This document shows, piece by piece, positions 1 to 6,451 of a DNA stretch of 7,209 nt. The stretch's first letter is position 1; each line of letters starts with the position of its first letter. Where the stretch lies: positions 1 to 7,209 of the forward strand of contig CAYVJA010000096.1 in assembly GCA_964451605.1 (NCBI GenBank), in the 5' to 3' direction. A model generated the notes under the pieces. The model saw only the letters and a program-made list of their open reading frames with translations. It searched no databases and was not told the origin of the DNA. The translations under genes and the position numbers were made by a program. This stretch comes from JAQVSH01 sp964451605 (GTDB taxonomy: Bacteria; Bacteroidota; Bacteroidia; Bacteroidales; UBA4181).

Positions 1-846
1 GACGGCGACGGTTTGTCCGGTGAGGGTTTGTCGGGTGTGGATTCGTTGGATGGGCAGATGCGTCCGGAGCTTTCTTGCAGGCCGTTGGCGTGGGGTGCTT
101 ATAAGAAGCGCTTTGCGCATGTGATGCGAGGGCTTCGGTATGGGAACTCTTTTCTTACCAATCTAACCATTGCTACGCCGGTTGAAACGCCTCTTTCGGC
201 GGCCGAAATTTTTGCCAGGAGTACTTCGCCTTATGCGCTCTATCTGCCCGGAAGGTTTGTCTGTTTTTCGCCCGAAACGTTTGTTCGGATAAAGGGGAAT
301 ACCATCTCTTCGTGCCCGATGAAGGGGACTATCGATGCAGCTCTTCCCGATGCGGAAAGGAGGATTCTGGATAGCCCCAAAGAGCGTTGTGAGCACGATA
401 CCATTGTCGATCTTATCCGGAACGATCTGGGCCGGGTGGCCGAAAAGGTAGCGGTGAACCGCTATCGTTATATCGACAGGGTGGAGGGGCATAACGGGCA
501 GGTGCTGCAGGTAAGCTCTGAGATTACTGCAACTTTGCCTGAAGGATACCGTGCACGTTTAGGTGATATCCTCTATACCCTGCTTCCGGCCGGTTCGGTT
601 TCCGGGGCGCCCAAAGAGGCTACCCTGCGGATTATTCGCGAGGCAGAACGGGGATCGAGGGGTTATTATACCGGAGTTTTTGGATATTTCGATGGCGAAA
701 TGCTTGATTCTGCTGTTTTAATCCGCTATATTGAGATACGAAACGAGAAACTGTACTACCGCAGCGGCGGAGGCATCACTACACAAAGCCGGTGCCGCGC
801 CGAATACCTTGAGGCGTTGCAGAAGGTCTATCTTCCTTTCCGCTGA
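1..846 (+). CDS. pabB: Aminodeoxychorismate synthase component I (PabB), 5' end cut off by the window edge
   Basis: Chorismate-binding enzyme that aminates chorismate to 4-amino-4-deoxychorismate, the first step of p-aminobenzoate synthesis for folate; it normally takes ammonia from a PabA/TrpG glutaminase. The frame is open to base 1, so the start codon lies outside; the first possible internal start is a TTG at base 13. About 281 residues are visible, against roughly 320-330 in Bacteroidetes homologues, so about 50 N-terminal residues are probably missing. Counting from the TTG codon at base 13, visible motifs are YGNSFLTNLT (43-52), PMKGT (102-106), EHDTIVDLIRNDLGRV (127-142), PAGSVSGAPK (192-201), RGYYTGVFGYFDG (216-228) and SGGGITTQS (251-259). 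The lysine of PMKGT (K104) marks aminodeoxychorismate synthases, where it forms a covalent intermediate; anthranilate synthase has Ala there (PIAGT). The next gene supplies the following step, which supports PabB over TrpE. No PabA is in view. Confidence 0.9.
   Translation, partial: DGDGLSGEGLSGVDSLDGQMRPELSCRPLAWGAYKKRFAHVMRGLRYGNSFLTNLTIATPVETPLSAAEIFARSTSPYALYLPGRFVCFSPETFVRIKGNTISSCPMKGTIDAALPDAERRILDSPKERCEHDTIVDLIRNDLGRVAEKVAVNRYRYIDRVEGHNGQVLQVSSEITATLPEGYRARLGDILYTLLPAGSVSGAPKEATLRIIREAERGSRGYYTGVFGYFDGEMLDSAVLIRYIEIRNEKLYYRSGGGITTQSRCRAEYLEALQKVYLPFR
10..39 (+). repeat. Imperfect 15-bp tandem repeat inside pabB
   Basis: Two adjacent 15-base units (10-24 and 25-39) agree at 13 of 15 positions and encode GLSGE then GLSGV, in a Gly/Ser/Asp-rich stretch (DGDGLSGEGLSGVDSLDG) just before the conserved chorismate-binding core. 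The flanks look like a flexible loop or linker. It sits in frame and does not break the gene. It may be a chance low-complexity stretch. Confidence 0.4.
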
Positions 847-897
847 TTTTCGGTGGCGATGCAGGCTCTCGAAAGGTTCCATTAATTGTGCACTGCT

Positions 898-1497
898 ATG
901 ATGACCTTTATTGAAACCATCTCGCTGCGCGATGGCGCAATGGAAAATCTGCCTTACCACGATTGCCGGATTTACTGCACCATGATGCACTTTTATGGCC
1001 GGAAGCCGGACTTTTCGCCTGCCGATACCGATATCCCCATGGCCTTCAGGCAGGGACACTGTAAGCTCCGCCTGGTCTATGGAGAAAGGCTTCTTTCCGC
1101 CCGGTTTTCGGCTTACGCTCCCCGACAGATAGAGACCATCCGCTGCGTGGAGGGCAACTATCTCCATTACGCCTACAAATTCGAAGACCGTACACCCCTC
1201 CTTTCGCTGTATGCCATGAAGGGCGATGCCGACGAGATTCTCATTGTGAAAAATGGCCAGATTACCGACACCTCCTACAGTAACGTGGTGTTCAGTAAAG
1301 GCGATCGGTTCTACACCCCTTTGTACCCCTTACTTCCCGGAACAAGGCGCCAGGCCCTGCTGAAAGCAGGGGTGATTGAGGCCATCCCTATCAAGCCCGA
1401 CGATCTCCCCGGCTTCGACCGGCTCTATCTCATAAACGCCATGATAGGGCTCGACGACAATGTGTCGGTGCCTGTCGAAGCCATTCAGCTTACCTGA
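898..1497 (+). CDS. pabC: Class IV aminotransferase, probable aminodeoxychorismate lyase (PabC-like)
   Basis: PLP-dependent fold-type IV enzyme, 199 residues, likely releasing pyruvate from 4-amino-4-deoxychorismate to give p-aminobenzoate, in the cytoplasm. Visible features: FIETI near the N-terminus (4-8), probable PLP-binding lysine in YAYKFEDR (K94), DEILIVKNG (112-120), the ITDTSYSN cofactor/phosphate motif (122-129), and LLPGTRRQALL (145-155). After K94 the length matches E. coli PabC, but the N-terminal domain is about 65 residues shorter; compact versions of about 200 residues are usual in Bacteroidetes. The start at 898 (ATG ATG) puts FIETI at the family's usual distance; ATG 901 is nearly as good, and an in-frame TTG at 886 is less likely. 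It lies 51 bases after pabB, probably in the same transcript. The specific lyase role rests largely on that neighbour; a branched-chain or D-amino-acid aminotransferase role is less likely. Confidence 0.82.
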   Translation: MMTFIETISLRDGAMENLPYHDCRIYCTMMHFYGRKPDFSPADTDIPMAFRQGHCKLRLVYGERLLSARFSAYAPRQIETIRCVEGNYLHYAYKFEDRTPLLSLYAMKGDADEILIVKNGQITDTSYSNVVFSKGDRFYTPLYPLLPGTRRQALLKAGVIEAIPIKPDDLPGFDRLYLINAMIGLDDNVSVPVEAIQLT

Positions 1498-1498
1498 T

Positions 1499-2854
1499 TT
1501 ATCGTTTATTCAGCGGAATAAAGGACTGCAGTCCGTATACATTTTTGTAGGCCGGACGGATAATCCGCTTGCTGGCAAAGTTGAGCTCTTCAATGCGATG
1601 GGCTGTCCAACCGGCAATGCGGCTCATGGCAAACAGCGGTGTATAGACCTCTTCGGGAAGGCCAATCATATCGTAGACAAAGCCCGAATAGAAGTCGACA
1701 TTGGCGCAAACGCGCTTATTCACCTTATTTCCCTTGAAATCCATAAAGACCTCTACAGCACGCTCTTCGAGCAGCTCCAGGAAGCGGAACTCATCTTCTC
1801 GGTTTTTCTCTTTGGCCAGATCACGGGCCATCTCCTTCAGAAGCAGCGCTCTGGGGTCGGAAATGGTGTAGATGGCATGCCCGATACCATAAATCAGGCC
1901 GGTGCGGTTATAGGCCTCTTTGCGCAACATCTTCAACAGGTAATTGTCTATCTCCTTAACACTGCCCCAGTTTTTAATGTTCTCTTTCAGATGGTTAAAC
2001 ATCCTCATTACCGCCAGATTGGCTCCCCCGTGCAACGGACCCTTCAGTGATCCGATGGCAGCTGCTATCGAAGAGTAGGTATCGGTCTCGGTCGAGCTGG
2101 TAACCCTCACCGTGAAGGTAGAGTTGTTACCCCCACCGTGCTCGGCATGCAGAATCAGCGAGAGATCGAGGATACGGGCCTCCAGTTCGGTATAGTCTTT
2201 TTTGAGCATAAAGAGGAAATTCTCGGCCAGCGAGATATTCTCTTTGGGGTGGCGGATATGGAGCGAACGACCCTGATTGCTGTGGCGTACAATGTTATAG
2301 GCATACGCAATAATGGTGGGGAATTTGGCAATCAGGTCGATTGACTGGCGCATCAGGTTTTCGCGCGAGATATCGTCGGGATTATCATCGAAGGTGTACA
2401 TCTCGAGCACACAGCGGGCCAGAATATTCATAATATTCTGCCCCTCCAGATCCAGGATATTCATTTTGGTCTTCTGACTCAGCGGCATTACCTCGTTAAT
2501 CAACGCCTGAAACGTTTCGAGCGACTCTTTATCGGGCAGCATCCCCGACAAAAGCAGGTAGGCAGTCTCTTCGAATCCAAACCGATTCTCGGCATAAATG
2601 CCCTTCACCAAATCCTCTACATCGATTCCGCGATAATAGAGTTTGCCGGGCACTGCTTTCAGCCCGCCTTCGGGCAACCTTTCGTAACCCACCACATCGC
2701 CAATCTTGGTTAATCCCACCAAAACGCCCGAATGATCTTCGTTTCGCAGGCCTCGTTTTACATTGTATTGGGTAAACAACTCCGGATCTATCTGGGCGGT
2801 AGTCTTTACTGTCTCCGACAGCTTGTAAATAATGTACTCTTTCTTCATCGGCAT
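1499..2854 (-). CDS. gltA: Citrate synthase
   Basis: Condenses oxaloacetate with acetyl-CoA to citrate, in the cytoplasm; last gene of the acn-icd-gltA cluster. The 451-residue protein is full length for the Bacteroides-type enzyme and carries its N-terminal block YNVKRGLRNEDHSGVLVGL (30-48). The catalytic triad is visible: His275 in KGPLHGGAN, His326 in YGIGHAIY and Asp387 in NVDFYSGFVYDMIG. His239 in AEHGGGNNSTFT is the conserved oxaloacetate-side histidine, and Arg336 lies in SDPRALLLKE. The C-terminus RIIRPAYKNVYG (430-441) is typical. The first ATG (2854) lies 12 bases after the icd stop; a second ATG two codons later (2848) is equally possible, and no Shine-Dalgarno separates them. Its stop is one base from the stop of the convergent pabC-like gene. 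No truncation or frameshift is seen. It is probably co-transcribed from the promoter upstream of acn, as no clear promoter lies in the 12-base gap. Confidence 0.96.
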   Translation of the reverse strand: MPMKKEYIIYKLSETVKTTAQIDPELFTQYNVKRGLRNEDHSGVLVGLTKIGDVVGYERLPEGGLKAVPGKLYYRGIDVEDLVKGIYAENRFGFEETAYLLLSGMLPDKESLETFQALINEVMPLSQKTKMNILDLEGQNIMNILARCVLEMYTFDDNPDDISRENLMRQSIDLIAKFPTIIAYAYNIVRHSNQGRSLHIRHPKENISLAENFLFMLKKDYTELEARILDLSLILHAEHGGGNNSTFTVRVTSSTETDTYSSIAAAIGSLKGPLHGGANLAVMRMFNHLKENIKNWGSVKEIDNYLLKMLRKEAYNRTGLIYGIGHAIYTISDPRALLLKEMARDLAKEKNREDEFRFLELLEERAVEVFMDFKGNKVNKRVCANVDFYSGFVYDMIGLPEEVYTPLFAMSRIAGWTAHRIEELNFASKRIIRPAYKNVYGLQSFIPLNKR

Positions 2855-2866
2855 AGGGTTACGGTT

Positions 2867-4129
2867 TTAAAGGTGGTTAACTATTTCGTCGCGGAACGCC
2901 GTTGTCGACAATTCCCGTCCATTGGGCATAAATCGGGCCAGATCGGCGGTGGCCCTTCCGCTTTCGAAAGCACGCTCCATGGCGGTGGTAATCCGCACGG
3001 CAGCCTCGTTCCAACCCAGGTACTCCAGCATCATCACCGCCGAAAGCAGCAGCGAGGAGGGGTTTACCCGGTTTTGCCCCGCCAGGGTGGGGGCGGTTCC
3101 ATGGGTGGCCTCAAAGATGGCATGGCCGGTTACCCAGTTCATATTGGCGCCCGGTGCAATTCCGATGCCGCCCACCATTGCAGCCAGCTGGTCGGAGATG
3201 TAGTCGCCGTTTAGGTTAAGGGTGGCTATTACCGAGTACTCTTCGGGAATAAGCAGCGTGTTTTGCAGGAAGGCATCGGCAATCACATCCTTCACAATTA
3301 CCTTCTTCATGCGGATGGCCTCCGCCAGCCGGGCTTCGGCCGCCTCTTTCCCCGATTGTTTCGCAATCTCTTGGTATTCGGCCATGGTAAAGGTAACATC
3401 GGCAAACTCTTCGCGAACCAACTCATACCCCCACTGTTTAAACCCGCCCTCGGTGTACTTCATGATATTACCCTTGTGCACCAGGGTTACCGAGGGTAGC
3501 TTCCGCTCCAGCGCATACTGCACTGCCGAGCGAACCAAACGCCGGCTTCCCTCTCTCGACACGGGCTTAACGCCAAAGGCCGAACTTTCCGGGAAGCGAA
3601 TCTTGGTGACCCCCATCTCCTCGCGCAGAAAGCGCAGAAATTGTTCGGCTTCGGGCGACCCCTGCGGCCACTCAATACCGGCATAGATATCTTCGGTGTT
3701 TTCGCGGAAGATGTGCATATCTACCTTCTGCGGCTCCTTAACGGGCGATACCACCCCTTTGAACCAGCGAACCGGCCGGAGGCAGATGTAGAGGTCGAGC
3801 TCCTGACGCAATGCCACATTCAGCGAACGGATACCGCCGCCGATGGGGGTGGTGAGGGGCCCCTTGATGCCTACCGTATAGAGACGAAAAGACTCCATTG
3901 TGGCCTCGGGGAGCCAGCTTCCGGTTTCGCGGAACGCCTTCTCGCCGGCCAGAATCTCCTTCCAGAGAATGGCTCGTTTGCCCTGGTAACTTACTTTCAC
4001 GGCGGCATCGACAATGGCCTGCATCACAGGGGTAATTTCGGCACCCACTCCGTCGCCCTCAATAAAGGGAATTACGGGTGTATCGGGAACCAGCAGCTTT
4101 CCGGAGGGACTTGTGGTAATTCGGTTCAT
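2867..4129 (-). CDS. icd: Isocitrate dehydrogenase, E. coli Icd type; cofactor preference unclear
   Basis: Oxidative decarboxylation of isocitrate to 2-oxoglutarate, reducing NAD(P)+; middle gene of the cluster. The 420 residues align along the whole of E. coli Icd (416). Substrate and metal residues are present: Ser102, Asn104 and Arg108 in GIRSLNVALRQ, Arg118 in CLRPVRW, Arg142 and Tyr149 in FRENTEDIYAG, Lys219 in LVHKGNIMKYTEGGF, and Asp285, Asp309 and Asp313 in VKDVIADAF and LNGDYISD. Ser102 corresponds to the serine phosphorylated by AceK in E. coli; no kinase gene is visible. Oddly, the NADP-binding positions (E. coli Lys344, Tyr345, Tyr391) are Thr348, Leu349 and Ala395, while Val351 and Arg395 are kept (Val355, Arg399), so the usual NADP label is not secure. 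Residues 243-277 are a lineage-specific segment poorly matched to E. coli. ATG 4129 starts 5 bases after the acn stop, which implies co-transcription and probable coupled translation. Confidence 0.95.
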   Translation of the reverse strand: MNRITTSPSGKLLVPDTPVIPFIEGDGVGAEITPVMQAIVDAAVKVSYQGKRAILWKEILAGEKAFRETGSWLPEATMESFRLYTVGIKGPLTTPIGGGIRSLNVALRQELDLYICLRPVRWFKGVVSPVKEPQKVDMHIFRENTEDIYAGIEWPQGSPEAEQFLRFLREEMGVTKIRFPESSAFGVKPVSREGSRRLVRSAVQYALERKLPSVTLVHKGNIMKYTEGGFKQWGYELVREEFADVTFTMAEYQEIAKQSGKEAAEARLAEAIRMKKVIVKDVIADAFLQNTLLIPEEYSVIATLNLNGDYISDQLAAMVGGIGIAPGANMNWVTGHAIFEATHGTAPTLAGQNRVNPSSLLLSAVMMLEYLGWNEAAVRITTAMERAFESGRATADLARFMPNGRELSTTAFRDEIVNHL

Positions 4130-4134
4130 AAGGA

Positions 4135-6384
4135 TCAGGCTTGGCAGTTAAGCGCCGAACCGGCACGAAACCATTTGATTTGTTGTTCGTTATAGGTATG
4201 ACAAGCAAGGATGGTCTCCTCGCTTCCGCCGGCATGGTGCAGCACTACCTCAACCGGCTTTCCCGGAGCCAATGCATCGATGCCATTCACCGAGATGCGG
4301 TCGTCTTCCTGAATCCGCTCATAATCCTGCGGATTATCGAAAGTGAGGGCCAGCATACCCTGTTTTTTCAGGTTGGTTTCGTGAATACGGGCAAACGATT
4401 TGGCCAGAATGGCCTTCACCTCCAGGAAGCGGGGCTCAAGCGCCGCATGTTCGCGCGACGACCCTTCGCCGTAGTTCTCTTCGGCCACAACGATCGACGA
4501 AATGCCCGCCATTTTATACTGTTTGGCCACCGTCGAAACCTCCTCATACTTACCCGTGAGTTGGTTCTTTACCGAATTGGCCTGATTCGAAAAACGGTTG
4601 ATGGCCCCCATCAACAGATTGTCGGAAATATTCTCGAGATGACCGCGATACTTGAGCCACGGCCCCGCCATAGAGATATGGTCGGTGGTACATTTCCCTT
4701 TGGTCTGAATCAGCAAGGGCATCTTTGCAAAATCTTCTATTCGCAGAGGGGCAAATGGGGTGAGCTTTTGCAGACGTTTAGAGTGTGGTGCAATGGTTAC
4801 CTCGCTTTTGGCAGCCTCTTTATCGGGGGGGATATATCCGGCATCCTTTACCGAGAATCCCATAGGCGGCAGTTCAATTCCTTCCGGTTCGTCGAGTTTA
4901 ACCGCCTTGCCGTCCTGGTTTATCAGCGTGTCGGTAAGCGGATTAAACGTGAGATCGCCGGCAATGGTAAGTGCCATAACCACTTCGGGCGAAGCCACAA
5001 AGGTGTGTGTATTGGGGTTTCCGTCGGTTCGTTTGGCAAAGTTGCGGTTGAAAGAGGTGATTATCGAATTGGGCCGGTTCGGATCGTCGGCCTTTCTGTC
5101 CCACTGCCCGATACAGGGACCGCAGGCATTGGCCATGACCACCGCACCCAAATCGAGAAAATTGTTCAGGATTCCGTCGCGTTCGGCTGTGAAGCGTACC
5201 TGTTCCGAGCCGGGATTAACCAGCAGTCTGGCTTTGGTTCTCAATCCTTTGGCCTTGGCCTGACGTGCCACAGAGGCCGACCGGGTAAGATCTTCGTACG
5301 AAGAGTTGGTACAGGAGCCAATCAATCCCGCCTCCATTACGCGTGGGTAACCCATTTTTTCGACCACGCCTGCCAATTTCGAAATGGGGTGTGCCGCATC
5401 GGGGGTAAACGGGCCGTTCACATGCGGCTCCACCTCCGAGAGGTCTATCTCGATTACCCTGTCGTAAAAGAGCTCCGGATAGTGCGCAACCTCCCTGTCC
5501 GACTGCAGATAGCGCTGCATGGTATCGGCCATTACGGCCACTTTTTCACGGCGGGTGGCTCTCAGATAGCGACTCATCGCCACATCGTATCCAAACACCG
5601 AAGTGGTTGCTCCCACCTCGGCACCCATATTACAAATGGTAGCCTTTCCTGTGGCAGAAAGGGTTTCGGCCCCCTCGCCAAAGTACTCCAGAATGGCGTT
5701 GGTACCCCCCTTCACCGTAAGTATTCCGGCAACAGTGAGAATAATATCTTTGGGCGAACTCCAACCGCTTAACTTTCCGGTGAGCTTAATTCCTATGATT
5801 TTGGGCATCTTCAACTCCCAGGGCATCCCGGCCATCACATCCACCGCATCGGCTCCGCCGACACCAATGGCCAGCATACCCAGCCCTCCCGCATTGGGCG
5901 TGTGCGAATCGGTTCCCACCATCATACCGCCCGGAAAGGCATAATTTTCGAGCACCACCTGATGAATAATCCCGGCTCCCGGCTTCCAAAACCCGATACC
6001 ATAGCGCCCCGCTACCTGTTTCAGGAAGTCGAACACCTCGCTATTGTTGGTATTGGCCATAGCCAGATCGCGCAAAGCCCCCTCGCGGGCCTGAATCAGA
6101 TGATCGCAATGAATCGAAGACGGAACCGCCGAATGACTCCGCCCCGCATTCATAAACTGCAACATCGCCATCTGTGCCGTTGCATCCTGCATCGCCACCC
6201 TGTCGGGCCTGAAGTCGACATAATCCTCACCCCTGACAAAAGGTTTCACCGATTCGGGCTGAAATAAATGTGCGTAGAGCAACTTCTCCGACAGCGTAAG
6301 CGGCCTGCCCAACACCTCACGAGCGCCATCCACCCTCTTCCGGAAATCCTCGTACACCTTCTCGATCAATGCGATATCAAACAT
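4135..6384 (-). CDS. acn: Aconitate hydratase, mitochondrial-type
   Basis: [4Fe-4S] enzyme isomerising citrate to isocitrate via cis-aconitate; first gene of the cluster. With 749 residues it matches the mitochondrial-type family (about 750-780) rather than the longer AcnA/IRP group (about 890) or AcnB. The cluster cysteines are Cys358 (GSCTNSSYED) and Cys421/Cys424 (NACGPCIGQWDR). Other active-site motifs are HCDHLIQA (92-99), GAGIIHQVVLENY (136-148), GTDSHTPNAGGLG (157-169), MGAEVGATTSVFGYD (253-267), FNRNFAKR (445-452), AGPWLKYRG (573-581, Arg580) and NYGEGSSREHAALEPR (637-652, Ser642/Arg644). From Cys358 onward the numbering coincides with that I recall for mature pig mitochondrial aconitase. 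A mitochondrial-like aconitase is known in Bacteroides fragilis, so this is expected for the lineage. The fold is aconitase domains 1-3 (to about 500), a linker, then the swivel domain. ATG 6384 follows an AT-rich, SD-free leader. The 3-iron cluster is oxygen-labile in this family. Confidence 0.96.
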   Translation of the reverse strand: MFDIALIEKVYEDFRKRVDGAREVLGRPLTLSEKLLYAHLFQPESVKPFVRGEDYVDFRPDRVAMQDATAQMAMLQFMNAGRSHSAVPSSIHCDHLIQAREGALRDLAMANTNNSEVFDFLKQVAGRYGIGFWKPGAGIIHQVVLENYAFPGGMMVGTDSHTPNAGGLGMLAIGVGGADAVDVMAGMPWELKMPKIIGIKLTGKLSGWSSPKDIILTVAGILTVKGGTNAILEYFGEGAETLSATGKATICNMGAEVGATTSVFGYDVAMSRYLRATRREKVAVMADTMQRYLQSDREVAHYPELFYDRVIEIDLSEVEPHVNGPFTPDAAHPISKLAGVVEKMGYPRVMEAGLIGSCTNSSYEDLTRSASVARQAKAKGLRTKARLLVNPGSEQVRFTAERDGILNNFLDLGAVVMANACGPCIGQWDRKADDPNRPNSIITSFNRNFAKRTDGNPNTHTFVASPEVVMALTIAGDLTFNPLTDTLINQDGKAVKLDEPEGIELPPMGFSVKDAGYIPPDKEAAKSEVTIAPHSKRLQKLTPFAPLRIEDFAKMPLLIQTKGKCTTDHISMAGPWLKYRGHLENISDNLLMGAINRFSNQANSVKNQLTGKYEEVSTVAKQYKMAGISSIVVAEENYGEGSSREHAALEPRFLEVKAILAKSFARIHETNLKKQGMLALTFDNPQDYERIQEDDRISVNGIDALAPGKPVEVVLHHAGGSEETILACHTYNEQQIKWFRAGSALNCQA

Positions 6385-6410
6385 AATTTTCTTCGTAAAT
6401 AGTTAATGCT

Positions 6411-6451
6411 AAAAATGTAGTGCTCTGGTGCTCTAGTGCACCAAAGCACTA
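6411..6451 (-). terminator. Hairpin after the DoxX-DUF2892 gene, candidate intrinsic terminator
   Basis: Two 13-base arms (6419-6431 and 6438-6450) are inverted repeats with one mismatch and a 6-base loop (TCTAGT); adding the next pair makes 14 positions. In the minus-strand transcript the single mismatch becomes a G-U pair, so the stem AGTGCUUUGGUGC / GCACCAGAGCACU is fully paired, and it is followed three bases later by five U residues (6415-6411). In plus-strand RNA the same position is an unpaired C-A. This favours termination of the upstream minus-strand gene, whose TAG stop (6449-6451) is the first base pairs of the stem. The plus strand also shows 8-base near-repeats GTGCTCTG, GTGCTCTA and GTGCACCA (6420-6443). 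An operator role is possible. Confidence 0.5.
6412..6419 (-). promoter_or_regulatory. Candidate -7 promoter box for acn-icd-gltA
   Basis: On the minus strand the bases read TACATTTT, seven of eight matching the Bacteroidetes -7 consensus TAnnTTTG, and end 27 bases before the acn ATG. A possible TTTG for the -33 region lies about 22 bases upstream, slightly further than usual. The box shares bases with the T-run of the hairpin described next to it, so it may be a coincidence of that structure. It is the best match in the 64-base gap. Confidence 0.3.

Noticed and set aside
1..846. pabB as an anthranilate synthase component I (trpE)
   Set aside because: The PMKGT motif has the lysine typical of aminodeoxychorismate synthase instead of the alanine of TrpE, and the next gene is a PabC-like enzyme instead of trp genes.
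1523..1534. Perfect palindrome GGACTGCAGTCC as a regulatory operator
   Set aside because: It lies in the coding end of gltA, encodes part of the conserved C-terminus, and a 12-base palindrome alone is weak evidence; it is kept only as a minor part of the convergent-end observation.
1460..2050. Plus-strand open frame of 196 codons starting inside the pabC-like gene
   Set aside because: It overlaps the end of the pabC-like gene out of frame and is antisense to the conserved C-terminal half of citrate synthase.
3641..4195. Plus-strand open frame of 184 codons spanning the acn/icd junction
   Set aside because: It is antisense to icd and the end of acn, with no conserved motif or leader; the opposite strand is clearly coding throughout.
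4141..5772. A 543-codon open frame on the plus strand, antisense to acn
   Set aside because: Its translation has no recognisable domain and is rich in His, Arg, Gly and Phe as expected from an antisense reading of a GC-rich gene; the minus strand encodes an intact aconitase with every catalytic motif.
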